Assembly (NCBI RefSeq): GCF_004210375.1
Contig: NC_134834.1
Span: forward strand, 156,941,290 to 157,005,289
Length of the DNA stretch: 64,000 bases
DNA from: Tachypleus tridentatus
Taxonomy: Eukaryota; Arthropoda; Merostomata; Xiphosura; Limulidae
Direction of reading: 5' to 3'
Under the pieces are notes generated by a model, which searched no databases, was not told where the DNA came from, and saw only the letters and a list, made by a program, of their open reading frames with translations. The stretch's first letter is position 1, and each line of letters begins with the position of its first letter. The position numbers were made by a program, and so were the translations under genes. Below, piece by piece: positions 50,472 to 60,328 of this stretch.

Positions 50472-53400
50472 TGAACAATAAGAAAAATGCCACCAACAAA
50501 CTTGACATTCTGCTGATAGAATAAAATAATCACTATATATGAGCCACAATGCATGGACATTGCCCTGCAAAGGATCAAAATAATGTTCAGTTCTACAATT
50601 ACAAATACTAATCCGGCAAGAACATAAGTACGGGGAGGAGGAACAGGTCATAGAGAACCTGATCCTCCAGGGTATGAACTTTTCTTACCCAAACACCGAC
50701 AGACACAGACACAAACAGACACATAAATGACAGACACATTAATCTTATTTGAAGTAACTGTTTTTAAATAGTAAGTTTTTTATTATTGAAACCAGAAACG
50801 AGAAAAACAAAGATAACGTGAATCTAAAATTTTATGAGTGAAACAAAGAATGTTTAAAAAGCTGTCAACCACACTATATATTTGCTATCTACTAGTGTTG
50901 AAGAGTATTTTTGCCCAATACCATGGATAATTCCTCCCACTGACACAGCGGTATGTCTGCAGACTTACAACGCTAGAAACCAAGTAACGGGTAAAGTATT
51001 GTGTAATTTTGTGCTTAACTACAAACAAACATGCTATAGCTAATCAAGTCGGTTAGAATACAACAGACACAGTTGTAGTTGAGACAGTTTTTATTTACCA
51101 AAACTGCACGAACAGCAACTGAGAATTAGATGAAATGTAGTTTTATCAGTTTTATGCGAGTAATTTACAAACCAGGGCCAGGATTAATTACACAATATTA
51201 GTTAGTACAGAAGACAACAAATAATTCCACCACTACCACGATTTTCAAATCTTATTTATTTGGATTATCTAAAAATCACTTACAACGGATCCTGCAGCAA
51301 ATATATCTAAGTGCTAATACTTTCTGCTCACACCGGCATATTGCACTAAAAGTTTACTCGTTTTGGTTGTTTGTTGGACTTCGCACAAAGCTTCGAGGGC
51401 TACCTGCACTAGCAGTCATAATTTTTAAATGGTAGACTCGAGAGAAGGCATCTAGTCAGCACTATTCACCACCAACTCTTGGACTACCCTTTAAGGGATT
51501 GACCACACAGCATAACTCCCCCACGGCTGAAAGAGCGAGCATGTTCGGTGATAGGAGGTCAACCCCCCCCCCAGATATTGAGTCAAGCTTATTAACCACC
51601 ACAGCATTAAACAGACGAAATATTTTAAAAAGAACAAAAAGGAAAAAGGCTTTATCCTAACCTTGATATCTAGTCCCTTTGCTGTGACATAACTGAAACT
51701 TAATACAAGTTTAGCATAAATATCTCTCAGAAACAAGTAATAAAAGAAAAAATGTATTTTTTACAAGGGTGTTTGGTTAACACTGACCTTGATGTCTTGT
51801 CCGTTCACAGCGACATGTAACCGAAAATTACCAGCCTGAGTTGGTGTAAAACTCAATACGTGAGAACCATCCTTTTGAGTTGTCACTTCCACGCGGTCTT
51901 GACGGTAAGTTGTCCTGTGGAAAACATTAAATCTGAACATTATTTTAATCTCATATTCCCATAAATACAGTGTGCGTTTTATTCCTTTAATTAAAACACC
52001 ATAGATCTTCAGAAGATTGCGGAGCTAATCATATGATAAAGAATGAAGCGAGCGTAGTAATTAATGAAGTAATTGAAGTTTGTTTCCTCAACCGTAGAAC
52101 TAATTCGTTCTGCGGATTAAAACAATGTAGAGCCACTTTAATTTCAGCTAACGTTTCTGATAAGATTAATATAGTGGTGAACGAAAGTATCACTTATTAT
52201 TATCAAGCTTTTAAATTAATTTATGTCAATAACTTTTTGGCGTAATTTCTAACATTTCCTGTATTCTCTACAGATCAATAAAATATTAAATCAATAGGCA
52301 ACTACATAGTTTCGAACATTGGGAATTGCGTCATTCATAATTATTATTACTATGACATAAGCTACTCAATACCTAACGTCTGGTTTAAACACACCCGAAT
52401 GATGGAAAATTCAGAAATATTAATACGCTGCTATTAATATAAAAATAGAATTACAAAAATGTTGTTAACCATCCCCCCCCGACTTCTCAACAATGTGCAT
52501 GCTCAATATATTGGAACAACCATTTGTCCTTTATAAGTAACACACAATATAAGACTTCAGTTATTTATGTTTACAACAACACTCCAAGCTCCTTTTATTA
52601 ACAACACTTTTAGTGACGTTGTGGACTACTTGGTCCACATTATAGTTAAAGTTAAATAAATCAATTTTAAGAATACAAATATTACGTAATTACAAACCGA
52701 AAACGTGAATCTTAGATGAATTACATTGTAGTTTATAGTAAAAATTATGAATTTGCCCCATTGTTATTTGCTGAATTTTCGCGTAAACCCACACGAGAGC
52801 TATCGGCACTAATTTTCAAGTTATAAACAAGAGAGAAAACAGCTAATCAACATCACCAAACCCTTAATTTTTGGGTTACTCTTTAATAACAAATAGTGAG
52901 ATTGACGGTGACATAATAACGTCACTAGAGCTGGAAGGGCGAGCATGTTCGATGATGGGTTTCGATACTTGCTTCATAAGTTTTCAAGAGTTCAATACTG
53001 ATAAAACAGAGAAAACTACTTGCACATCTTGCTCCAGAAGATTTTTGTTTTTTTATTATTAATTTCGCACAAAGCTACAGGAGAGCTATCTGCAATAGCC
53101 GTCCCTAATTTTGCAGCGTAAGACTAGAGGGAAGGCAGCTAGTTGTCACCACCAACCGCCAACTCTTGGGCTACTCTTTTACCAATCAATAGTGGGATTG
53201 ACCGTAACATTATAACGCCCCCACAGCTGAAAGGGCAAGCATGTTTCGTGTAATGGGGATTCGAACCTGCGACTCCAGATTACGAGTCGAATGCCTTAAC
53301 CACCTGGCCATGCCGGGCCTCCAATAAAGTTTATCAATTCGATGTCTTAAGAAGGATTTTGTATGCTTAAGAATTTATGTTTATAAACACACCAAGTAAA

Positions 53401-54328
53401 TCGAAAACAAATTCAAACATACACATACAAGCACGATTTTCAAAGTTTCCAAAGACCTTATACCTTTACGAATTAAAAATATATATATATTAGTTTCTGC
53501 AGCACCTTTATGGACCAGATATGTTTATATTTTGTTAACAAAATTTCAGCGGCGTATCTCACGTCTAACAAACTTGACAAAAAATATTAAAACATTAGCG
53601 TATCAATCTTTATAAGTTTAAAAGTTAAACTTTCATTTAAAGTGACTTAACACCAATAATATAAATAAAAAGATTAAAAAACGAAAGGACTTTTGCAATG
53701 TTAAAGCTTCCATACTACATTGTATAATCCCCAACAAACTTGTGTCGCTACCAGAGAAAAAGCTTATGTTTATGTTAACCGTATTTCAGAATTTAAATTA
53801 ATTTCTAATTAATGAAAAATATTAATCATTTTTACTTACAAATTATGGAATTTACTTAACACACGTTTAAATAACCGTAACATAGAGCTACTTGTACAAA
53901 TAAGAATGGCACGCATGTTCTAACATGCCATTTTACCCATTCATATGAAAAAAAAAATTACGACACAAGTTGAAACTGTAACTTTTACGCAAGCATCTTA
54001 CTAACTATATTATTATTTAATAAGTTTCACACCTATTACTTGAACACTCACTCCCCTGACTGTTCATGTGGTAGAGCATCTGTGGTCTGGAGGATTCCAA
54101 AGAAATCTGGGACTTTCTTAGAGTCGACTGTTGAGAACCAAAGGCGGTTGTGAAACGATGAAGCTCCACGTGAATATTGGTTCTGTTGTGAATTACAGGT
54201 TGGTCATCAGAGTCTCTCACGAACAATGTTATCTCCTTCTTACATCCAGCCTTTATCATTTTTAGACCTTTTTTTCGTAAATAATATAATTGTGTAAAGA
54301 TAGCAAAAAATGAGAATCTCCTTGTATG

Positions 54329-54389
<61 letters not shown>

Positions 54390-57192
54390 TTTGTTTGTTT
54401 GTTTTTGAATTTCGCTCATAGCTACTCGAGGGCTATATGTGCTAGCCGTCCCTAATTTAGCAATGTAAGACTAGAGGGAAGTTAGCTAGTCATCACCACC
54501 CACCGCCACCTCTTGGGCTACTCTTTTACCAACGAATAGTGGGATTGACCGAACATTATGACGCCCCCACGGCTGAAAGGGCAAGCATATTTGGCGCGAC
54601 GGGAATGCGACCCTCAGATTACAAGTCGCACGCTTTAACATGCTTGGCCATGCCGGGCCCATATATAGAAAGAGAGCTACATAAACAATATATTTCTCTA
54701 TTACAGTTATTTTAGCTTCATATAATATTCCAGATACAAACCCGTCAAAATAAATTTTGAACAATTTATTCTAAACAACAAGGTTCACGTTTTATTTTTG
54801 TGATCTGGAAATTTAAATTACAATTTAGTAAATGATTAAAGAACGAAGTATTATAAGAATTATTAATATGTTTTATATGAAGAGGAAGTTGTTGTTTCTT
54901 TGTTATTAATTATACTTACATGTTAACTTAGCAACATAGAAATATGAGTAAAGTTGTATGAAAGTAATTTATTCAGAAAGTACTTTATATTTTATTGCCC
55001 AAAGCAAAATAAGAAGGAATCCTCAATAGCCGCGGCATATGAACTTCGTTTAAGCAGAATTAGAGTAAATTAATCTATGAAACGTTTTTTCCCCTTTTTA
55101 TTAGCCATATTTTTGTGCGTCAGAAAAACCAATCGTGAAGTGCGCGTGTATTAGATTCAATTTTATTATTCATTAGGGTCTCACCATCCTACCCTCAGAT
55201 AGAAATTATTTTACGCAGTATTAGAATAAATTAACCTATGAGACCTTGAAGGTAGTAAGTTACATTAATAGAAAGGGGTTGTCTTCCTGAATCCAAAAAT
55301 GTAATTAAATTTTAAATCGGTCAAGATATGATGAAGCTATGAACTATGTGTTTGTACCTGAAAAAAGACGAAATTAAGAGCTGTTCTGTTAGCTTTTATG
55401 CCGCGGCTAAAAATCTAAATATTCAATATTATTCTCTTAAACAATTTAACAGCTAGAAATGCTGGATAAAACTATAATTGTAAAGGTATGAAAAAGCGTA
55501 ACTGCAAGGTATTATCTTTCATTTGTTATAATAATGACAGTCCATACCTTAGTATGGTAGGGTGCAGCTAACTAATTGCTTCCCTCTGGTCAATAGTTCA
55601 AAATATAAACATTCTTTCCGACTTTGTTATGTTATTATTATCATTACTTAATTCAGTCACAACATCAGTAACTTTCTGAAGAAGTTAATGAACTGAGAGA
55701 AAATTTTAATAATATTTTAATATCACCCATTTGATGAGTCTTCATAGTTGTAAACTTCGAATTTAAACAAAAAACAACAAAGTACAATTTTAACATAATG
55801 ATGAACCTAAGCATTTAGAAATTTGATAAACTTATTCCCTAGTAAGAAATTCACTACAAGAGAAATATCTTTCGGTTTAATCACTCACTAGGTCTTTAAA
55901 AATTTGGCCTGTTATTTTTTAAATAACTCACCAGCCTCTTGAATAAAACATAGAGATGGACAAGCACTTTGTGAAGAAATTACACCATATAAAAGATATC
56001 CGTCCACGTCACCTACTTGTTCTTGAGGCAAAAAACTTAACGCAGGAGAGACACGAGGTTGTAATGGGGGATTCAAGCGGGCCAGGTGTAAGAGTCGTTT
56101 CTGAACTGGGCTGTATACTCCCATTACTTCGGGAATATCCCCATCTCGAAGAAGCTCGTGGACAAAGTTCTCCCAGTGATTCAGGTCTGTAAAGAGCTGC
56201 TCTAGTTGCAACCTTTGTAATCGTAATACCCGTTGTCGGCCAACTTCTACCCTTTGTATGTGCTGAAGCAAGTGATGGCGATGACTTTCAACAGCTCTTA
56301 TGTAAGCAGTAATAAACCTCTCTACTTCTTCCCTGGACTGTTCTATTTGATCACAAAGCTGCTTTTTGACTTCCTGGATATTTTCGAGGGCTTCGTGAAT
56401 TTCGCTCTTTCGTCTCACAACGTAGTCCATCAGTTTTTTCAAGAGCTGCGTTTTACTTTCGTACATTTTACTAAGGTCATTGATTTGGTGATCTCTATGA
56501 TTGTCAATTGTACAGTGGTCACACACCATCTGTCGACACGACTCGCACCAGCTGCTGATCTCTGATGATTTGTGAAGTAAGCAAATGTGCTTCTTGTATT
56601 TGGCGAAAAGCTCTTTTTCGCGTGCTTCCTCCAATTTCCATAAGCAGTGAGAAGAACTCTGCTTCTGGCGACGATGGGCTTCTGCACAAAACGAGCAGAG
56701 ACACACAGTACAATCTTGACAGTAACTCACCGCTTCAGCTACAACCGTGCACAAGTCACAACTGATCGACTTAGAAGTAGCTTGTACCTCGTTTCTTGTG
56801 ATTTTGCGCTGAAGAAGATAATTTGGAGTCAGTCCTTGAATGCCATCTCTGGTCACATCCACAATACTGTTACAGGATGGACAAAGCACCTGAACTCCAC
56901 CAGACAAACTACTACCTTGAGAACTTGACCTGTCCCAAGTTAAAAGGGAGCTTAAACTAGATTTTTTACTATCGTATTCAGAGGCCAGAGCGCCATGTGA
57001 CGTCAAACGAGAAAAACTGTTCAGGGAATATTGCAGCACGTCATCACGTTCAGATCCGAATGGTTCTAAAGTATTTAGACACCTAGTACAGAAAGTATGC
57101 AGACATGGTAACAGACGAGGTTCATGATAACGGCTATGACATACCCCACAAATAAGCTCAGGTTGTTCTTCCTCGGGCAGATGACTGGACAT
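46852..57192 (-). CDS. TRIM45: Tripartite motif-containing protein 45 (TRIM45)
   Basis: RING-type E3 ubiquitin ligase family protein; vertebrate TRIM45 is reported to dampen MAPK and NF-kB signalling. Five coding exons join in frame (57192-55932, 54267-54033, 51914-51788, 48684-48558, 46979-46852), giving 625 residues (human 580). Domains: RING 15-107 (CGVC … CLHTFCTRC … CPSC) with a Ser-rich insert between its third and fourth ligand pairs; B-box 1 about 145-182 (CDLC … CQDC … AHRRQ); B-box 2 204-235 (CLLH … CESC … CDHC … HRDH); coiled coil about 236-370; a filamin-type repeat in exons 2-4 ending 'GSPFPVTI'; and the TRIM45-specific tail 'VYHCCSFCSSGG', 'ARCACGGGMP', 'WSCCGNFAENSEC'. The start codon follows tcagg (A at -3). 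A strong acceptor 12 bases upstream implies an upstream non-coding exon. Intron 3 hosts a Jockey-like LINE. Confidence 0.95.
47485..47665. repeat. Possible hAT-like MITE carrying a degenerate family-2 SINE
   Basis: Ends 'tgttctcaattcatgaccca' and 'ctcacattttgagaacta' are roughly inverted. Between them 'gacccaggggtaagtccgag' resembles the family-2 SINE head. Both readings are weak. A poly-T run follows at 47678-47698. Lies in TRIM45 intron 4. Confidence 0.3.
48153..48385. repeat. Palindromic foldback element, copy D (best preserved)
   Basis: Arms 48188-48250 and 48308-48376 are close reverse complements: 'gagttgagaaaatttttatg' against 'cataaaaattttctcaaccc', and 'gagcgaacaacgtttcgacc' against 'ggtcgaaacgttgttcgctc'. 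The spacer holds 'cctgacgtgacgatgaccga'. The outer flank 'gatgacgagaaaacccactt' matches the other copies. It lies in TRIM45 intron 4, about 170 bases past the exon 4 donor. Confidence 0.88.
48558..48684 (-). CDS. TRIM45: TRIM45 coding exon 4
   Basis: Acceptor tttccgcag. Encodes 'GSPFPVTIAPAGKRHTGVYH' and 'CCSFCSSGGSRDARCACGGG' then MP. Donor gtcagt at 48557. The Cys-rich block is nearly identical in kind to human TRIM45 (GVFHCCTFCSSGGQKTARCACGG). Confidence 0.95.
48700..50740 (+). mobile_element. Jockey-like LINE, 5'-truncated, with frameshifted RT ORF
   Basis: Plus-strand RT blocks in order: 'ALKHNNTIAHTNKERAADY' (48770-48825), 'SYRPISLTSCVGKILERIIS' (49241-49300), 'EQNGFRKFRQTTDHLIR' (49345-49395), after a frameshift 'LDIEKAFNTVWHDGLRF' (49455-49505), 'GVPQGGVVRPILFIMYVNNM' (49624-49684), catalytic 'SQFADDVAVW' (49717-49744), then a thumb region to 50525. 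At least two frameshifts (about 49457 and 49766) and upstream breaks disable it. A TG microsatellite (50443-50471) and a terminal CAGACA-like tract (50698-50737) mark its 3' end. It is antisense to TRIM45, and its left end is only about 15 bases from the exon 4 acceptor. Confidence 0.88.
50443..50471. repeat. (TG)n microsatellite
   Basis: TG run inside the LINE's last open frame, giving a Val-Cys repeat in translation. Confidence 0.95.
50932..51031 (+). mobile_element. tRNA-derived SINE, family 2 (internally deleted)
   Basis: 'cacagcggtatgtctgcaga', 'cttacaacgctagaaacc', then a shortened tail 'tgtgtaattttgtgcttaac'. The B-box region is missing. Confidence 0.8.
51362..51560 (-). mobile_element. 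Degenerate tRNA-derived SINE, family 1
   Basis: Antisense tail 'ggacttcgcacaaagcttcg' through 'cacggctgaaagagcgagca'. Head missing. It ends at a C run (51565-51573). Confidence 0.8.
51788..51914 (-). CDS. TRIM45: TRIM45 coding exon 3 (filamin repeat)
   Basis: Acceptor ttttccacag before 51914. Encodes 'TTYRQDRVEVTTQKDGSHVL' and 'SFTPTQAGNFRLHVAVNGQD' then IK, typical late strands of a filamin-type Ig repeat. Donor gtcagt at 51787, phase 0. Confidence 0.92.
52761..52972 (-). mobile_element. Degenerate tRNA-derived SINE, family 1
   Basis: Antisense: 'gctgaattttcgcgtaaacc', 'aatagtgagattgacggtga', 'gctggaagggcgagcatgtt', ending at the B-box zone 'gggtttcgatact'. Head truncated and many changes. 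Confidence 0.78.
53061..53319 (-). mobile_element. tRNA-derived SINE, family 1 (full length)
   Basis: Antisense: tail 'aatttcgcacaaagctacag', body 'actagagggaaggcagctag', B box 'ggggattcgaacctgcgact' and A-box head 'aaccacctggccatgccggg'. Confidence 0.93.
54033..54267 (-). CDS. TRIM45: TRIM45 coding exon 2 (start of filamin repeat)
   Basis: Encodes 'LKMIKAGCKKEITLFVRDSD' through 'MLYHMNSQGSECSSN' and two bases. The acceptor ('acgaaaaaaag') has a poor pyrimidine tract but keeps the frame and aligns with vertebrate TRIM45. For the 3' end I chose AG|GTGTGA at 54032, which joins exon 3 in frame. A stronger-looking A|GTGAGT donor at 54051 works only with a shifted exon 3 acceptor. Confidence 0.8.
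54334..54388. repeat. Compound (TACA)n(TA)n(GA)n microsatellite
   Basis: Three adjacent simple repeats just inside TRIM45 intron 1, abutting the SINE insertion. Confidence 0.92.
54390..54659 (-). mobile_element. tRNA-derived SINE, family 1, with target duplication
   Basis: Full-length antisense copy from 'gaatttcgctcatagctact' to 'tgcttggccatgccgggcc'. It is flanked by 'atatatagagagag' on the left and 'atatatagaaagag' on the right, consistent with a slightly diverged target duplication inside the microsatellite. Confidence 0.93.
55027..55411. mobile_element. Candidate MITE with GC-rich terminal inverted repeats
   Basis: 'tagccgcggcata' at the left end and its exact reverse complement at the right end, 385 bases apart, in otherwise AT-rich DNA. 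Inside, 'agaattagagtaaattaa' and 'agtattagaataaattaa' form a diverged direct repeat. The 8-base core gccgcggc is itself palindromic, which weakens the inverted-repeat argument. No coding content. Confidence 0.45.
55932..57192 (-). CDS. TRIM45: TRIM45 coding exon 1 (RING, B-boxes, coiled coil)
   Basis: Codons 1-420 plus one base. Ends 'YLLYGVISSQSACPSLCFIQ' then EA and G, with donor gtgagt at 55931. The exon holds the whole tripartite motif. Plus-strand open frames across this interval are shadows. Confidence 0.97.
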
Positions 57193-57203
57193 CCTGAGTA
57201 GTA

Positions 57204-57206
57204 ACT
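57204..57206 (-). other. Candidate 3' splice site in the TRIM45 5' UTR
   Basis: On the minus strand 'ctaatctttgtcttttag' ends 12 bases before the TRIM45 start codon. It is a strong pyrimidine-tract acceptor, suggesting that the 5' UTR is split and the promoter lies further upstream. Confidence 0.6.
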
Positions 57207-57551
57207 AAAAGACAAAGATTAGCAACCGTCATCTGTGACACAAAGCGTATCATTGATAGTTTTATACAATGTTAAATTTTAGCCATTTTCATAAAAAAAG
57301 AGAGAGATGGAGAATTGGGAAATTTGAAATCATATGGTGGTGGAAAAAATCAAACAAATTTCTTTATGTATTTGACATTTTATATCAATGTTCACGTTAT
57401 CTTTCATTTGTGCGTTGTCTATTCTGTTATCCTAACTGTATACATGTAAAGTGGTAAAATCTTGTTATAAACGTGTTTTTTTTTTTTAAGTCTCACATTA
57501 ATTGATGTTTTTGGACTTTGTTATAACAAATGTTAAATTGTAACATATATA

Positions 57552-58074
57552 TATAAAATTTTCAAGCCATAAACCAAAACACGTTAACATGAAATAAAAT
57601 ACGCTGCATGTTTTTTTTTTTTGTATTTTTTAAGAAAAAAGATCCTATGGTACAAGCTACAACATGGGATTATAAAATGTATCCTACAATTTGGAGGTGA
57701 CTCGGATTTAGGACCCACATTACGGTGAGGATACACCGTCTATCAGTCTTAACTTCCAATTCGCTAGTCTCACATAAGAAAATTAGAAATTAAGAGAACA
57801 AGATGTAGGTGCTGACGCCCACAACGTCCTACATCTATATCACCCTTCACTGCTTGCAGACAGTTGTAGGAAGGTGACTGCTCTCCCAAGTTAGAGTAAG
57901 AAAAAGATAAAGTTAAAAAGATGAAAAATTGTGGGTCCTACTTCTTCAGCCAAAACCTAGGATACATTTTAGTCTCACGTTGTAGCTTGTACCCTAGGAT
58001 CCTTTTTCTTAAAAAAAATGCAGCGTATTTTATTTCATGTTAATGTGTTTTCGTTCATGGCTTGAAAATTTTAT
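57552..58074. mobile_element. Foldback MITE with ~130-bp terminal inverted repeats
   Basis: The left arm (57552 to about 57690) and right arm (about 57940 to 58074) are long, slightly gapped reverse complements. Matches include 'ataaaattttcaagccat' with 'atggcttgaaaattttat', 'gaaataaaatacgctgcat' with 'atgcagcgtattttatttc', and 'gatcctatggtacaagctac' with 'gtagcttgtaccctaggatc'. The roughly 250-base centre has no open frame of note. Confidence 0.85.
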
Positions 58075-58664
58075 GGTTATAATATAATTAATCAGAGGTT
58101 TGGATTTGCTGTTTTTAACGCAGTCCTTCCTCATGAATTTCTTTGTTCATTTAACTTCATTTAGATATAATTATTTAATTTCACTAAAATATATATATTG
58201 TATATTGATGATCAAACATCACAAAAGAATTAAATAAATATTTATAAATCAAAATATAATAAATTCTTAAGTTAAAAAGAGATTGCAGACCGATGTGCAA
58301 GATACGACGCATAACACTTCCCTAGTCAAACTTTAAATATTAGTTGTTTTGGAACTGAACTGGCTCAAAGTCTTCTCATAAACCTCGTCATCAGCCTTGG
58401 TCTGCTCTCTGCCTTCCGGACACCCGTCAGCCAAATAAGCAGATACGAATCAACTCAAACTAGCATTCATACTACCAACTTATTTGTATACTACTTGCCA
58501 CTGGATTACCATATGTATTTCATCATACCGTGTAGTTCTCATCTGCTGCAACACTTTAGATAAAGGACCGCCAAAAACAACTGGGTGAAGACACTCACTC
58601 TACTGTACAAAAGCAAAAACCAAAGGGGGATTCCAGCCTAACTGGTGGAAATGGTGACAGTAGC
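58075..58664. other. Intergenic, no recognised feature
   Basis: Upstream of TRIM45; AT-rich at first, then of mixed composition. I see no gene or repeat of known type. Confidence 0.5.
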
Positions 58665-58671
58665 GATAGTA

Positions 58672-58828
58672 TGTTTTTTTAATTTTGCGCAAAGCTACTC
58701 GAGGGCTATCTGCGCTAGCCGGCCCTAATTTAGCCTTACACTGCTAAGTGTTAGGTGCGATGGGGATTCGAATCCGCGACCCTCAGATTACGAGTCGAAC
58801 GCCTTAACCCACCTGGCCATGCCGGGCC
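58672..58828 (-). mobile_element. tRNA-derived SINE, family 1, internally deleted, with target duplication
   Basis: The antisense tail 'ttgcgcaaagctactcgagg' passes via a deletion straight to the B box 'ggggattcgaatccgcgacc' and head 'cacctggccatgccgggcc'. Flanked by 'cgatagtat' at 58664-58672 and 58833-58841. Confidence 0.92.
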
Positions 58829-59010
58829 GTATCGATAGTATTAAAAGTAATTGTTTCACTGCCTGAAGATGGTCTGATCTCAAGGATAAAAATGTCTCAG
58901 GTTTAATTGTTTTGTTGTTGAAAAGCAACGCAACAGGCTACTTGCATTTTGTCCACTAAGGAAAGAGGGCCAAAACCCGAATTTTAAATGTTGTAATATA
59001 GTACACTTAT

Positions 59011-59246
59011 CGCTTGGCCACGTGGTTTAGATCACGTGACATACAATCTGAAGTTAGCGAATTTAAATCAAGATCCCCAACATTCTTTCCCTTTCAACTG
59101 CGGGAAGTGATGGTCGATCCCATTATTCATTGGCAAACAATAACCCACGGGTTGGCGATGGGTTGTGTTGACCAGCTGCCTTCCCTCTAGTTTATCACTT
59201 CAAAATTACGTACAGAACAGCTTTGCGCGAAATTTAATACAAACAA
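59011..59246 (+). mobile_element. Degenerate tRNA-derived SINE, family 1
   Basis: 'cgcttggccacgtggtttag', 'ggtcgatcccattattcatt', 'agctgccttccctctagttt' and tail 'cagctttgcgcgaaattta' in family order with many substitutions. Confidence 0.85.
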
Positions 59247-60328
59247 GTCGCCGACCCCTCGTTTATGCTAACGTTTAACATTCAATCAGTCCATCCATCC
59301 ATCATATCAGTGCAGAGGGAGGAAAAAGTCAAGTTTGCACGTGAACCTCTCTCAGGTCGACATGAATCCTGATGAAACATAAACAATATGCTTCTAGTGG
59401 TGCGATCTAGTGAAAAATGCAGTTGCCAAAAACTGTTTGTGGACTAAAAACGATCAAATAAGTGAAGTGGTAATACCACAAATTGCTATAAGACTGAAAT
59501 TCATGGACATGATCATGAAGAAGATAATAGGAAAATCTGAACAATTCAAATCATTTAGTGCGCTACTTCTCGTGAAGTTATCATGAAGCATTTGAAATAA
59601 CAATAGTCAAGGAGTGGGAGAGAATAGGTCTATATTGAACCTGACTTTTCCAGATCGTACACTGTAACCTAAATTCCGATCCAAATCCTTCATTGGGGAG
59701 AGGGGAGTCTAAATTGTTAAAAAAACAACACGTATGTTGTATTATATTTTTTTTCCAGTTTTATGTGAATCCTGTGCTAGTAGTGACTACGTAACCAACA
59801 ATGGCCCACGAGCAATTTGGTGCATAATTGGTAAGGAAAAACTGCGTTTGAAAACCGATGGGCCCATTCGTGATTCTAGGGCTAAACTAATCATTATACA
59901 AAATTAAACTTGGAAGTAGGCCACAGCTGCCAAATAATAAATTAAACTATTTATACAAAACAATATGTCAGAATTCGTCATTAGATCTTGTAAAAACAAA
60001 AAACGGATATTCTTCAAATAACCGATCTGTAAAAGCCTGAAGATTTGTCCTGGAAGAATAGTTTAGCTACATACACAAATTATACATCATATCATTTGAC
60101 AAAACGTTATATAAACAGCATATTAAAACCATAATTGTTACAGTTATACCCCACTACTTATATTACTAAGAAACTGTACAATTTATATGCAATCATATTA
60201 ATATTAAATAGTGAAAGTCTGTGTAATGACCACATATATCCTGGTTCGTTATCATCATAGAAAGAAAATATCACAGCTAACTGAAAACAATGAGAACGTA
60301 TTTAAAACATAGTATCTTAGAAACTCAC
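59247..60328. other. Intergenic, no recognised feature
   Basis: No open frame or repeat family recognised. If the remote TRIM45 promoter proposed at 60.6 kb is right, this is part of a 5' UTR intron. Confidence 0.45.

Larger units (their letters stand above)
48685..51787 (-). other. TRIM45: TRIM45 intron 3
   Basis: A 3.1-kb intron mostly made of an antisense Jockey-like LINE (48700-50740), plus a deleted family-2 SINE (50932-51031) and an old family-1 SINE (51362-51560). Confidence 0.85.
51915..54032 (-). other. TRIM45: TRIM45 intron 2
   Basis: A 2.1-kb intron with two antisense family-1 SINEs (52761-52972, 53061-53319) and otherwise AT-rich sequence without recognised features. Confidence 0.8.
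54268..55931 (-). other. TRIM45: TRIM45 intron 1
   Basis: A 1.7-kb intron with a compound TACA/TA/GA microsatellite, an antisense SINE (54390-54659) and an inverted-repeat element (55027-55411). Confidence 0.8.

Noticed and set aside
56233-56928. Several plus-strand open frames of 66-110 codons
   Set aside because: All are shadows of the TRIM45 first exon on the other strand, whose domain structure is unmistakable.
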